A stretch of 64,000 nucleotides of DNA from Thioclava sp. SK-1 (lineage in GTDB: Bacteria > Pseudomonadota > Alphaproteobacteria > Rhodobacterales > Rhodobacteraceae). Position 1 is the stretch's first letter, and every line of letters begins with the position of its first letter. The stretch is from the NCBI RefSeq assembly GCF_001705665.1, contig NZ_MDHA01000089.1:62001-126000 (forward strand). The letters are read 5' to 3'. The notes beneath the pieces were generated by a model. The model did not search any database. It was not told the DNA's origin and saw only the letters and a program-made list of their open reading frames with translations. Below, piece by piece: positions 17,811-26,804 of the stretch. The position numbers and the translations under genes were made by a program.

Positions 17811-17916
17811 GGCTGTGCCTCTTGGGTCGGGGCTGCTCAATCGCCCCAACAATTGTCGACATGACAGCAGAGACCGCGCACATTATGAAATAAAATAAAT
17901 ACCCGCACGAATAACC

Positions 17917-18831
17917 CTAGGTTATGCCATAAAGCGCGCGCTGTTCTGGATCATTCAACGCTTTGCGCACGAAATCCTGAAATTGCAGCGCGATATTCGA
18001 AGTAGGGAACAGGTTGGACGTGACCGTGTGCAGAGCGACTTCGATATGTGGATCCGTTGGGCGTAAGGTGATTTCAGGTCTGGGCTTGCCCATCATCGCA
18101 AAACTGTCGATCAGCGCGGCGCCCGCACCCGCGGATACCAGTTCAAGCGCTGTGGAGGTGTGCCGCACCTCGCAGTAATAGCGCCGCTCAATCCCATTTT
18201 TGGAATAGACGCTGTCGATCATCTGCCCAAGTGGCGTGCCTGTTGCATAAGAAATGTGCCGAACGTGATTCAGGTCAAGGATCTTGACACGTTCCGAACT
18301 GCACAGCTCATGCCCATTTGGGATAGCACATAGCATTTCACCTGTTGAAATTGGTCGCACACTTAATGCTGCATGGCGCGGGGGGGTGATCGAAAAGCCC
18401 AGCTCAGCACGGCCGCTGACCAAATGGTTGATCACCTCGTCCACAGATCCCAGCTCTACTGACAATGTTATGCGCGGCCGTGTTCTGGTAAATTCTGACA
18501 CCAGACGGGGCAACAAGGCATTCCCGATAGAGGGGCTTGCAATAACGTTCAGCCGTCCCACTGTGCCGCCACGAAGCTGGGTGATGATCCGTCCCACGCG
18601 CTTTTGCTGTGCGAACAGATGCTGTGCTTCCTGTGCGATATGGCGCGCCTCTGGCGTGGGAGTCAGCCGTCCTTTCTCACGTTTGAACAAGGGAAATCCA
18701 ACAAGATCTTCAATATGGCGGATCATGTTTGACACCGCCGGCTGGCTGACGCCCAGGGCCTCGGCTGCGCCTGCGGTTGTGCCCAGCTCAATGACAGAAC
18801 ACAGGACTTCTAACTGGCGGACACGAACCAT
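17917..18831 (-). CDS. LysR-family regulator next to the carbamoylase and Pot-like operon
   Basis: A 304-residue LTTR. HTH: GTTAGAAEALGVSQPAVSNM; effector domain after residue 90. It is divergent from the N-carbamoyl amino-acid hydrolase gene and 106 bp upstream of the PotA-like gene in the same direction, so it could control both. ATG 18831 (MVRVRQLEVL) is preferred over the TTG at 18837. An inverted repeat lies immediately upstream of it. Confidence 0.85.
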   Translation of the reverse strand: MVRVRQLEVLCSVIELGTTAGAAEALGVSQPAVSNMIRHIEDLVGFPLFKREKGRLTPTPEARHIAQEAQHLFAQQKRVGRIITQLRGGTVGRLNVIASPSIGNALLPRLVSEFTRTRPRITLSVELGSVDEVINHLVSGRAELGFSITPPRHAALSVRPISTGEMLCAIPNGHELCSSERVKILDLNHVRHISYATGTPLGQMIDSVYSKNGIERRYYCEVRHTSTALELVSAGAGAALIDSFAMMGKPRPEITLRPTDPHIEVALHTVTSNLFPTSNIALQFQDFVRKALNDPEQRALYGIT

Positions 18832-18835
18832 AGTC

Positions 18836-18852
18836 AATAACTTTCAATTATT
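18836..18852. promoter_or_regulatory. AT-rich dyad at the LysR start, possible autoregulatory site
   Basis: AATAA-N7-TTATT is a perfect 5-bp inverted repeat at the edge of the divergent promoter region between the LysR and carbamoylase genes. The position is typical of LysR autoregulation, but AT-rich dyads also occur by chance. Confidence 0.35.
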
Positions 18853-18929
18853 CGTTGGGGTTTCTATTTTATTTCCAGATGATGTTTTCCTTGTCTACCC
18901 TGCATTCAAGAATTGCGAAGGAGCAGGCA

Positions 18930-19865
18930 ATGAGCCGCAAACAAGTTTTTGCCGTGGCGCAGATGGGCCCGGTGCATCTGAACGATACCAAAGAGGCGAC
19001 TGTTGCGCGATTGATGGAGATGCTGCAAGAGGCGCACGGCCGCGGCGCGCGCTGGGTTGTCTTTCCAGAGCTTGCGCTGACCACATTCTTTCCGCGCTAT
19101 GTCTATGATGATCCTGCAGAATATGACCGCTTCTATGAAGAGGGCCTGCCATCGCCTGCGATGATTCCGCTGTTCGATTTGGCGCGGACGTTCGGGATTG
19201 GCTTTTATCTGGGCTACGCGGAAAAACTGGTCGAGAATGGCATTGTTCACCGGTTCAACACCTCGGTTCTGGTGTCGCCAACAGGTGAGATTTTGGGGAA
19301 ATACCGTAAAATCCACCTTCCGGGCACCAAAGATCCGATTGGCGATCCAGAATTTGAGCATCTGGAAAAACGGTATTTTGAAGTCGGTGATATGGGTTTC
19401 CCGGTATTTAAAACGGATGCTGGTCCGATGGGCATGTGCATCTGTAACGACCGTCGCTGGCCTGAGACATTTCGCACGATGGCGTTGCGCGGCGCGCAGA
19501 TATTTATGCTGGGCTATAACACGCCCACCCGCAATATTCACCACAATGAACCTGTGCATCTGCGCGAACATCATCATCGCCTTAGCCTAGAATCCGCGGC
19601 CTATCAAAATGGGGCATGGGTTATGGCGGCGGCAAAATGTGGGTCTGAAGATGGGTTCGCGATGATCGGCGGATCTTCTATCGTCTCACCGACAGGTGAA
19701 ACCGTAACGCGGGCCGTTACCGAAGAAGATGAAGTCATTTCATATAATTGCGATTTGGACTTGGGTGCGTATATCCGTCGTTCAGTTTTCAACTTTGCCA
19801 AACACCGGCGGCCTGAATTCTATGGCCCTATCACCGGGCAAGTCGGGGTGGAAATGGATCCCTGA
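18930..19865 (+). CDS. N-carbamoyl-D-amino-acid hydrolase (D-carbamoylase), nitrilase superfamily
   Basis: A 311-residue carbon-nitrogen hydrolase. It removes the carbamoyl group of N-carbamoyl amino acids to give the amino acid, CO2 and NH3. The Glu-Lys-Cys triad is clear: FPELALTTFFPR (Glu near residue 47), KYRKIHLPG (Lys near 128) and CICNDRRWPE (Cys near 173). The extended motifs LEKRYFEVGDMGFPV, YNTPTRN and YQNGAW match the Agrobacterium D-carbamoylase far better than beta-ureidopropionase or nitrilase. ATG 18930 is supported by GGAGCAGG upstream. With the hydantoinase genes downstream it fits a ureide route; N-carbamoylsarcosine is a possible alternative substrate. Confidence 0.85.
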   Translation: MSRKQVFAVAQMGPVHLNDTKEATVARLMEMLQEAHGRGARWVVFPELALTTFFPRYVYDDPAEYDRFYEEGLPSPAMIPLFDLARTFGIGFYLGYAEKLVENGIVHRFNTSVLVSPTGEILGKYRKIHLPGTKDPIGDPEFEHLEKRYFEVGDMGFPVFKTDAGPMGMCICNDRRWPETFRTMALRGAQIFMLGYNTPTRNIHHNEPVHLREHHHRLSLESAAYQNGAWVMAAAKCGSEDGFAMIGGSSIVSPTGETVTRAVTEEDEVISYNCDLDLGAYIRRSVFNFAKHRRPEFYGPITGQVGVEMDP

Positions 19866-19904
19866 ACACGGTGCCTGTCGCAAGCCGCAGCAGGTGAAGG
19901 ACAG

Positions 19905-19940
19905 GCGGCGAGGTAGGGGTGTAACCCCTGGCCCCGCCGC
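19905..19940. terminator. Composite hairpin between convergent genes
   Basis: Inner stem AGGGGT-GTA-ACCCCT (19915-19929) is enclosed by GCGGCG (19905-19910) and CGCCGC (19935-19940). It lies between the convergent stops at 19865 and 19952 and could serve both strands. There is no U-tract. Confidence 0.6.
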
Positions 19941-19951
19941 GCCATCTGGTC

Positions 19952-20680
19952 TCAGCCGGTCATCCCGATAAAGCTGCGCAATTCCGGCGTTTGCGGGTTG
20001 TTGAACACTTGCTCTGGCGGGCCGGATTCGTGAATGCGACCCTGATGCATGAAGACAACGCGCGAACAGACATCGCGTGCGAATGCCATTTCATGTGTCA
20101 CCATTACCAATGTCATTCCTTCGGCGGCCAGGTCGCGCACAACTTGCAACACTTCGGCCACTAATTCGGGATCCAGTGCCGAGGTGACCTCATCACATAA
20201 CAGCGCCATCGGCTCCATAGCCAGGGCGCGGGCAATCGCCACGCGTTGTTGCTGCCCACCCGATAGCTGATCTGGGTAGCTGTCGAATTTATCCGACAGG
20301 CCGACCCGGTCCAACATCTTACGCGCCATCGCGACCGCATCCGCCTTGGGCCGTTTTTTAACCACCTGTTGTGCCAGCATAACATTCTGTCCAGCGGTTT
20401 TATGTGGAAACAGATTGAATTGTTGAAAAATCATACCAACCTTCAGCCGCAAGGCCCGCAGATGCAGCTCATCATTAATTAGCTGTTCACCCGCTACAGA
20501 AATTGCGCCGTCATTGATTTGCTCCAACCCATTGATACAACGCAAAAGAGTTGATTTTCCCGATCCTGACTTGCCGATCAGGGCGATCACTTCACCTTGT
20601 TTTACATGCAGGTCAATGCCTTTCAAAACCTCCGTTTTGCCGTAGCTTTTCTTCAGGGCGTCAATGGCGATGAGTGACAT
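19952..20680 (-). CDS. Polar amino acid ABC transporter ATPase (GlnQ/HisP-like)
   Basis: A 242-residue ATPase. Walker [10 protein letters not shown], signature [15 protein letters not shown], Walker [12 protein letters not shown] (note Cys and Val replacing the common hydrophobic-Asp-Glu-Pro pattern: DEV-T for DEP-T, as in many PAAT ATPases), switch VTHEMAFA. Its start overlaps the preceding permease gene by 20 bp. It is the last gene of a five-gene leftward operon. Confidence 0.92.
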   Translation of the reverse strand: MSLIAIDALKKSYGKTEVLKGIDLHVKQGEVIALIGKSGSGKSTLLRCINGLEQINDGAISVAGEQLINDELHLRALRLKVGMIFQQFNLFPHKTAGQNVMLAQQVVKKRPKADAVAMARKMLDRVGLSDKFDSYPDQLSGGQQQRVAIARALAMEPMALLCDEVTSALDPELVAEVLQVVRDLAAEGMTLVMVTHEMAFARDVCSRVVFMHQGRIHESGPPEQVFNNPQTPELRSFIGMTG

Positions 20681-21317
20681 TCATTTTCCTTTCCAAGGCC
20701 TTGGCGCTGAGCGACAGTGGATAGCACAAGATGAAATAGATCAGGGCGACAAGCCCATAGACCGTGAAGGGCTGGAACGTGGCGTTGGCCAAAACAGTGC
20801 CGGCTTTTGTGACCTCAACAAAGCCGATAATAGAGGTCAGCGCGGTTCCTTTAACCACCTGCACCGAGAAACCAACGGTGGGTGGGATTGAGATTTTAAA
20901 GGCTTGGGGCAAGATCACATGGCGCATTTGTTCCACATAGGTCATGCCCAGTGATGCCGATGCCTCCCATTGGCCCTTTGCGATTGCGCTTACGCACCCG
21001 CGCCAAATCTCAACCAAAAAGGCTGCCGTCCAAAGGATCAGCGCGGTTCCTGCCGCAAGGCTTGGTGGCACATCGATCCCCAACAGCCCCAGCCCGAAAA
21101 ACGCCAAAAACAGCTGCATTAATAAGGGTGTGCCCTGAAAAACTTCGGTGTAGATTTTCACGACAACGCGCAACCAGCTGACCTTTCCGATCCGCGCGAA
21201 CAGCAGCACAATGCCCAGCAGGCCACCCCCAACAAAAGAGATCAGCGATAGAACGACGGTCCAACCGGCCGCCATGATCAGGTTCCAAAGAATATCCGCA
21301 AATCCGATCTGGCTCAT
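20661..21317 (-). CDS. Polar amino acid ABC transporter permease (HisM/GlnP family)
   Basis: A 218-residue permease with five predicted helices and the PAAT signature LLMQLFLAFFGL near the middle and QWEASASLGMTYVEQMRHVI, which includes the EAA loop. The ATG at 21317 overlaps the previous stop by 4 bp, indicating translational coupling. It forms a heterodimer with the neighbouring permease. Confidence 0.9.
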   Translation of the reverse strand: MSQIGFADILWNLIMAAGWTVVLSLISFVGGGLLGIVLLFARIGKVSWLRVVVKIYTEVFQGTPLLMQLFLAFFGLGLLGIDVPPSLAAGTALILWTAAFLVEIWRGCVSAIAKGQWEASASLGMTYVEQMRHVILPQAFKISIPPTVGFSVQVVKGTALTSIIGFVEVTKAGTVLANATFQPFTVYGLVALIYFILCYPLSLSAKALERKMNVTHRH

Positions 21318-21991
21318 CGCGTGGCCCTCCGTTTGGTTGCGAAGATCATGTCGCCCAATGCCAGCAGCGCAAAGCGCAGTGCTATGGCCAGTGCCAGATA
21401 AATCAAGGTGGAAACGAAGTAGGCCTCAAAGGCGCGGAAGCTGCGCGATTGGGTGAAATTGGCCGCATAGGTTAGATCTTCGACTGCGATCTGACTGACA
21501 ACGGAAGAGCCAAGCATCACGATCACAACCTGACTGCACAGCGCGGGCCATATTTTTTGCAACGCGGGGACCAAAACGACATGACGGAAGGTCTGCAAAG
21601 GTGACAACGCCAATGACGCGCCGGCCTCTACTTGGCCTTTGGGCGTGGCCTCCAGACCGGCACGGATGATTTCGGCGCTATAGGCGCCCAGATTGATCAC
21701 CATTGCCAGCATCGCAGCCTGCACTTCGGTCATGCGAAACCCCAGCGCGGGAAGCCCGTAAAAGATAAAAAACAGCTGAATCAAAAACGGCGTGTTACGA
21801 ATAAGCTCAACATAGATTGCCGTAATAAATCCCAGCCATTTTGGCCCCTCAGATCTGGCCCAGGCGCATAAAATCCCAAGGGCGATCCCGACGATACCGC
21901 CCACCACGATCAACTGGATGGTCATCCAGATGCCTGCGATGAAAACCGGCCAATAGGTCGCGATCCAGTCAAAGTTGAACTGGTAACTCAT
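21314..21991 (-). CDS. Polar amino acid ABC transporter permease (HisQ/GlnP family)
   Basis: A 225-residue permease (MSYQFNFDW start, AAGGA six bases upstream). The signature RNTPFLIQLFFIFYGLP and EAA loop GQVEAGASLALSPLQTFRHV are clear. It follows the binding-protein gene after a 70-bp gap containing a strong hairpin. Substrate class: polar amino acids or related ureido compounds. Confidence 0.9.
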   Translation of the reverse strand: MSYQFNFDWIATYWPVFIAGIWMTIQLIVVGGIVGIALGILCAWARSEGPKWLGFITAIYVELIRNTPFLIQLFFIFYGLPALGFRMTEVQAAMLAMVINLGAYSAEIIRAGLEATPKGQVEAGASLALSPLQTFRHVVLVPALQKIWPALCSQVVIVMLGSSVVSQIAVEDLTYAANFTQSRSFRAFEAYFVSTLIYLALAIALRFALLALGDMIFATKRRATR

Positions 21992-22028
21992 GCGTGTCCT
22001 TTCCAAAGGGCGAGGATGGCGTGGAAGG

Positions 22029-22055
22029 GGGGGCGGCCGTCACTGGGCCACCCCC
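22029..22055 (-). other. Intercistronic stem-loop after the binding-protein gene
   Basis: GGGGGCGGCC and GGCCACCCCC pair with one mismatch around a 7-nt loop, just after the binding-protein stop. Stem-loops placed here often reduce read-through and stabilise the upstream mRNA, giving excess binding protein over permease. Confidence 0.55.
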
Positions 22056-22061
22056 ATAGGA

Positions 22062-22850
22062 TTACAGATCGGCAGGCAGGGGCATGCCCAGCCATTTTTG
22101 GCTGATCGCGTCCAGGTCGCCATCGGCTTTTGCGGTCTCGATGATGCTGTTTAGCTTGGCCATCAGCTCGGGCTGGTTCTCGTTAAACCCGATATAGCAG
22201 GGTGAATTCTTGATCAGGAATTTCATCTCGGGCAGTTTCGGCGGATTGCGTTCGATCAACGCGGCAGCCACGACATTGCCGGTGGCGATGGCTTCGACCT
22301 GACCAGACAGGAAGGCGGAAATTGTGCCGTTATTGTCTTCATAGCGCTTTAATGTGGCATCTTGCGGCGCAACTTCGGTCAGTTCCAGATCCTCGATGGA
22401 GCCGCGGGTGACGCCGATGATCTTGCCCGACAGGTCGGACGCTTCAGTGATTTCCACATCAGCCGGCGCGAAAACACCATTATAGAAGGGTGCATAGGGC
22501 TCTGAGAAATCGATGACGGCGTCGCGCTCGGCATTTTTGCCCATCGATGAAATCACCAGATCAACCTTTTTTGTTTGCAAGTATGGGATACGGTTGGCCG
22601 AGGTGACAGGAACCAATTCCAGATCAACGCCCAGCTTATCCGCAATCAATGCCGCCATGTCGATGTCATACCCTTGCGGCGCCATATCCGCCCCGACCGA
22701 GCCAAACGGCGGGAAATCTTGCGGCACTGCGACACGGATTTTGCCCGCGGCTGAGATATCCTCAAGCGCGTTTGCCTGAATGGCGGGAGCCGTCGCCGCA
22801 AGGGTAAAAGCGGCGGCCAGCGCCGAAAGGAAGCTACGTTTTGAAAACAT
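22062..22850 (-). CDS. Polar amino acid-type substrate-binding protein
   Basis: A 262-residue periplasmic protein. Signal peptide: KRSFLSALAAAFTLAATAPA with cleavage near IQANA. The mature part is SBP_bac_3-like: IRVAVPQDFPPFGSVGADM, GYDIDMAALIADKLGVDLEL and DLVISSMGKNAERDAVIDFS, which hold the amino-acid ligand loops. The ATG at 22850 lies 1 bp after the regulator stop, so the two are coupled. Confidence 0.9.
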   Translation of the reverse strand: MFSKRSFLSALAAAFTLAATAPAIQANALEDISAAGKIRVAVPQDFPPFGSVGADMAPQGYDIDMAALIADKLGVDLELVPVTSANRIPYLQTKKVDLVISSMGKNAERDAVIDFSEPYAPFYNGVFAPADVEITEASDLSGKIIGVTRGSIEDLELTEVAPQDATLKRYEDNNGTISAFLSGQVEAIATGNVVAAALIERNPPKLPEMKFLIKNSPCYIGFNENQPELMAKLNSIIETAKADGDLDAISQKWLGMPLPADL

Positions 22851-22851
22851 G

Positions 22852-23601
22852 TCAGATGTCCCTGTCGTGAAGGATGGTGTCGTTGGAAAGGGTGCCTTCG
22901 CGGTCCGCTCCGGTCGGCACCTGATCAAGCCGGAGGGTATGGCGCAGCGTGTCCAGCGACGATGGACCGATGTCGATCCGCAGGCCGGATTCCACATCGT
23001 CCAAATGATCGCGTGACAACGCGGCAGCGGTGGTCATGTCGCCTGCAGCAATCGCATCGAAAATCGCACAGTGATCTTCATGGGAGGCCAACGCATTGCG
23101 GTTGGACTGATAGCGCAAGCTGATCAAAATGGTGCGCGCCGTCAGATTACGCATCACCTCAATCAACGGGCGATTACCCGATTGTTCGACAATGCGGACA
23201 TGAAAATCGCCCATCAGGCAGGTCAGCATGGCGCGATCTTCTTGCGCGATAGCGCGGCGTTCTTCGGCCATGTGGGCGGCTAATGCGTTGACTTCCGTAG
23301 AGCCAAACGGCGCAGCGGTCGCCAAAAATCCATATTCGACCGAACGGCGGGCGGCAAAGACTTCGGCAGCTTCGGCTGCGTCGGGGATATTTACAAACCA
23401 GCCGCGACGGGGCTGTACAGAGACAACATGACGGCTTTGCAGACGTGTCAGCGCTTCTCGTACTTTGGTGCGCGATACGGCGAATGCTTTGGCAAGCTCA
23501 TTTTCCGACAAGCGGCTGCCCGGCGTCAGGCGGCCTTCGGTGATTGCCGCCAGCAATGTCTTCTCGATAGGATCTTGCATCGTCAGCTTTCTGGGCGACA
23601 T
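22852..23601 (-). CDS. GntR-family regulator (FCD domain), first gene of the amino-acid transporter operon
   Basis: A 249-residue regulator. wHTH: PGSRLSENELAKAFAVSRTK and VREALTRLQSRHVVSVQPRRG; FCD domain after residue 90 with FHVRIVEQSGN and SHEDHCAIFDAI. Starts at 23619, 23601 and 23580 are all in frame and none has a strong ribosome site. I chose 23601; the upstream part is occupied by a nested dyad that looks like an operator or an mRNA hairpin. As leader gene of the transporter operon it is likely an autorepressor. Confidence 0.75.
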   Translation of the reverse strand: MSPRKLTMQDPIEKTLLAAITEGRLTPGSRLSENELAKAFAVSRTKVREALTRLQSRHVVSVQPRRGWFVNIPDAAEAAEVFAARRSVEYGFLATAAPFGSTEVNALAAHMAEERRAIAQEDRAMLTCLMGDFHVRIVEQSGNRPLIEVMRNLTARTILISLRYQSNRNALASHEDHCAIFDAIAAGDMTTAAALSRDHLDDVESGLRIDIGPSSLDTLRHTLRLDQVPTGADREGTLSNDTILHDRDI

Positions 23602-23628
23602 AACTTGTATGCAAGGCATGTCGCCCAG
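23591..23628. promoter_or_regulatory. Nested palindrome at the start of the GntR-transporter operon
   Basis: CTGGGCGACAT (23591-23601) and ATGTCGCCCAG (23618-23628) are perfect 11-bp arms. They enclose a 16-bp spacer with a second dyad CTTG-TATG-CAAG (23604-23615) of the TTG-N-CAA kind bound by FCD-type GntR proteins. The arms include two possible start codons, so in mRNA the hairpin could mask translation. A further CAAGCTTG-CATGC stretch lies at 23641-23653. Confidence 0.6.
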
Positions 23629-23814
23629 CGTGGGGCATCACAAGCTTGCATGCTGCGATCAGTGCCTGCAGCGCGCTAAATTCGTTCGTCGCGCAAAATT
23701 TAGTCTTATTTTATCAAAGATGATGCATTCCTGCGCTGCGATAAGATCTTGGCGGCAACATACGCTAAGGTATCGCCTGTTTCAGGCCGGCCATGGGCAA
23801 AGGCCACAGGTCAA

Positions 23815-24477
23815 TCAACGCGGCAGGCGCGTCATCAGCTCGGGCACCGGGGTCAAGTGACGCTCCAACAGGGCCACAGCCGCATCGGCATCACGATTTT
23901 CAAGAGCGGTCAGAAGGGCGCGATGTTCTTGATCAATGGTAACGCGGCGTGCAACATCCAGGGCAATAGCCGTGCGCGCGACCCGCGTTACACTATCATG
24001 CAGCCCCTCAAACACCCGCGTCATTGAATGATTTCCGGCACATTCCACCAAAGCATGGTGAAATTCACGGTTCAGGTCGACATGTTCGCCACGCTCGGCT
24101 TCATTGGTTTCGTCTAACCGTTCCATCCGGTCAATCATATCGTGCATTTTCCGCGGCACCTGCAGGCCCTCGGTGCAAACCCGGCGTGCGGCATGGCCTT
24201 CGATGACACGGCGCAATTCATATAGTTCCAGCAATTCTGTGGCTGTCACATGTCGGACCATCGTGCCACGGCGCGGCATTTGATCGACAAAGCCTTCGGC
24301 AGCCAAACGTGTCAAAGCCTCACGCACGGGGGTGCGCGATACCGCTGCCAGGGCGCACATTTGTTCTTCTTCGATAAAGCTGCCCGCGGGAAATTCACCA
24401 GTTAAGATCCCCCCGCGAATGCGGTCATAAGCCCGAAGCCGGGCAGATTTCTTTTCTGGTTGCGTTTTGCTGGCCAT
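23815..24477 (-). CDS. GntR-family regulator (FCD domain), divergent from hyuA
   Basis: A 220-residue regulator with HTH FIEEEQMCALAAVSRTPVRE and an FCD domain (DLNREFHHALVECAGNHSM; IDQEHRALLTAL). The start at 24477 (MASKTQPEKK) has GAGAGGGA upstream; the longer frame to 24594 would run into the promoter region. Its divergence from the hydantoinase operon points to control of hyuAB and the dipeptide-type transporter downstream. Confidence 0.85.
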   Translation of the reverse strand: MASKTQPEKKSARLRAYDRIRGGILTGEFPAGSFIEEEQMCALAAVSRTPVREALTRLAAEGFVDQMPRRGTMVRHVTATELLELYELRRVIEGHAARRVCTEGLQVPRKMHDMIDRMERLDETNEAERGEHVDLNREFHHALVECAGNHSMTRVFEGLHDSVTRVARTAIALDVARRVTIDQEHRALLTALENRDADAAVALLERHLTPVPELMTRLPR

Positions 24478-24669
24478 TATTATGTCCCTCTCCAAGCGTC
24501 TTTCACCAAACGCACCTCCACGCCGCTGGGCGCCGTTTATGTTGCTGCAGTCCGCATGTGTGCAAGTTGTTTTGCTTAGAAATGATCTTTTCATCAGAAA
24601 CTTCGCTTAAAATTCGTGCCTTCCACAAAAAAACGAGCGTTCGGGCAGTTTCTTCTTTGGGATCAGCCC

Positions 24670-24692
24670 TTCATGTATTTTTCATGTATACA
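24670..24692. promoter_or_regulatory. Direct repeat and TGTATACA palindrome upstream of hyuA
   Basis: TTCATGTAT occurs at 24670-24678 and again at 24681-24689, one helical turn (11 bp) apart. The second copy runs into the perfect 8-bp palindrome TGTATACA (24685-24692), the kind of core bound by FCD-type GntR regulators. It lies 43 bp before hyuA in the divergent promoter. Confidence 0.55.
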
Positions 24693-24734
24693 CAAAGGGG
24701 CACTCGCGCCGCAAGAAATTGAAAGGCAAATATA

Positions 24735-26804
24735 ATGGGCAAGTGGCGTGTCGGCGTGGACAGTGGCGGAACCTTCACGGATGTCTGCATGTTTGATGAG
24801 ACGGCACGTCAGGTGAAGGTTTGGAAAGTGTCTTCGACACCCGATGACCCGTCGCGTGGCATTGCGCAGGGTGTGGAAGAGGGGCTGAAGGCATATACGG
24901 CTGTATCAGCTGACGCTCCCTTGACCGATGTCGCGTATCTTGGTCATGGCACGACAGTTGCGACCAATGCGCTGATTGAACATCGTGGCGCAAAGCTGGG
25001 TTTGATCACGACGCAGGGCTTTCGCGACCTGTTGGAAATCGGACGCCAAAAACGGCCTAGCTTGTATGACATGTTCGCGCAAAAGCCCCGGACGCTTGTA
25101 CCACGACACCTACGTTTTGAAGTCGCCGAACGGCTGCTGCACGATGGCACGGTAGACATCGCGCTGGATGAGGCGGCGGTGCGTGCGGCGGCCAAATCCA
25201 TGGCCAAACTGCAGGTAGAGGCGGTGGCGATTTGCTTTCTTTATGCCTTCGTTAACCCAGCGCATGAGGCCCGCGCCGCCGAAATCGTCGCACACGAGCT
25301 GCCCGATGTATTCATCTGCACCAGCCATGAAATTGCACCCGAATTCCGCGAGTTTGAGCGCCTGTCTACGGCCACGGTAAACAGCTATCTTGGGCCGATC
25401 ATGCACCGCTATATAAAACGGCTGTCGCAGCGGTTCAATGATCTGGGCTTGGTTTCGGCACCGCATCTGACGCAGTCCAATGGTGGGGTGGTCAGTTTCG
25501 ACGCCGCTGCGCGCACGCCCGTACGTTCGGTCCTGTCAGGGCCGTCCACCGGGGTTGTCGCCGCCGAGGTGATCGGCCTGCAAGCGGGCTATCGGGATAT
25601 TATCACTTTCGATATGGGCGGGACATCATCTGATGTGGCTTTGATGCGCGGGGGGCATACGACCCAGGCTAACGAGGCGGTTGTCCACGGCTACCCGATC
25701 AAAGCGCCGATGCTGGATATTCACACGGTTGGGGCCGGTGGTGGCTCTATCGCGCATATCGATACCGGGGGTTTTTTGAAGGTTGGTCCACGCTCTGCCG
25801 GTGCGGATCCGGGGCCAGTGTGCTATGGGCGGGGCAATCACGAACCCACGGTCACAGATGCCAATATCGTCCTTCAGGTGCTGAACCCGACCCATATTCT
25901 TGGGGGACGTTTGCAGATCCACCGCGACCTTGCGGTCCGCGCAATGCAGGTCATGGCTGATCGTTTGGGGCTGGGCGTGATGGAAACCGCGCAGGGGATT
26001 ATCTCGGTGGTGACCGCGAATATGGCACGGGCAATACGTGTGATTTCGGTGCAGCGTGGGCATGATCCACGAAATTATGCGCTGATGGCATTTGGCGGGG
26101 CAGGGCCGCTGCATGCCGTACGGCTAGCGCAAGAACTGGATATCGGCAAAGTGTTTATCCCGCGCAACCCTGGCACGCTATGCGCGATGGGGCTGCTGTT
26201 AACAGATTTGCGGGCGAATTTTTCGGTCACGCGGTTGACGCCGATCACCGCCGATCACGTCGATGATCTTAGCCACAGCTTGCAAGCGGTCGCGACACAG
26301 GCCAATGCGTGGTTTGATGGTGAAGGGATCGCACAGGACGCACAGCGTGTGATTTTGTCGATCGACATTCGCTATGAAGGCCAAAACTATGAGCTCAGCA
26401 TACCGGTCCATACGGTGGCGCTGACAGCGGCGGTTGTCGCGGACACAATCACCCGGTTCGAGGCAGAGCATAGCCGGATGTATGGTTTTATTGCCGAAGG
26501 CGAGAAGATCAATGCCGTAACCTTCCGGGCCGAGGCCATCGGTCTTGTTGATAAAGCCGACCTGCCGGAAAGGCCAATGGCCGGACCAGACCCGCAGCCA
26601 GCAAAAATCGGCCAGCGCGATGTATGGTTCCCAGAGACCGAAAATTTTACTCCAAGCCTGATCTACAGCCGCGACATGATGACACCCGGCATGATCCTTC
26701 CCGGCCCAGCGGTGATTGAGCAGATGGATACCACCACGCTTGTGCCGCCCGGTTGGACAGCCACCGTCGACCGTTTTGAAAACCTGATCATGGAGATCGC
26801 ATGA
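24735..26804 (+). CDS. hyuA: Hydantoinase/oxoprolinase subunit A (ATP-dependent hydantoinase HyuA)
   Basis: A 689-residue protein. ATP-site motifs are VDSGGTFTDVCMFD (residues 8-21), FDMGGTSSDVALMRG (about 295-310), GAGGGSIAHIDTGG and MAFGGAGPLHAVRLA. The family comprises N-methylhydantoinase, 5-oxoprolinase and acetone/acetophenone carboxylase. ATP is used to phosphorylate the ring carbonyl or substrate before hydrolysis. Stop and start of hyuB overlap by 4 bp (ATGA). The nearby carbamoylase favours hydantoin or N-methylhydantoin ring opening over 5-oxoproline, an inference from context. Confidence 0.85.
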   Translation: MGKWRVGVDSGGTFTDVCMFDETARQVKVWKVSSTPDDPSRGIAQGVEEGLKAYTAVSADAPLTDVAYLGHGTTVATNALIEHRGAKLGLITTQGFRDLLEIGRQKRPSLYDMFAQKPRTLVPRHLRFEVAERLLHDGTVDIALDEAAVRAAAKSMAKLQVEAVAICFLYAFVNPAHEARAAEIVAHELPDVFICTSHEIAPEFREFERLSTATVNSYLGPIMHRYIKRLSQRFNDLGLVSAPHLTQSNGGVVSFDAAARTPVRSVLSGPSTGVVAAEVIGLQAGYRDIITFDMGGTSSDVALMRGGHTTQANEAVVHGYPIKAPMLDIHTVGAGGGSIAHIDTGGFLKVGPRSAGADPGPVCYGRGNHEPTVTDANIVLQVLNPTHILGGRLQIHRDLAVRAMQVMADRLGLGVMETAQGIISVVTANMARAIRVISVQRGHDPRNYALMAFGGAGPLHAVRLAQELDIGKVFIPRNPGTLCAMGLLLTDLRANFSVTRLTPITADHVDDLSHSLQAVATQANAWFDGEGIAQDAQRVILSIDIRYEGQNYELSIPVHTVALTAAVVADTITRFEAEHSRMYGFIAEGEKINAVTFRAEAIGLVDKADLPERPMAGPDPQPAKIGQRDVWFPETENFTPSLIYSRDMMTPGMILPGPAVIEQMDTTTLVPPGWTATVDRFENLIMEIA

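Noticed and set aside
18855-18929. Longer N-terminus for the carbamoylase (start at 18855)
   Set aside because: The extra 25 residues are hydrophobic and do not match the family; the ATG at 18930 has a clear ribosome site and the conserved MSRKQVFAVAQ opening.
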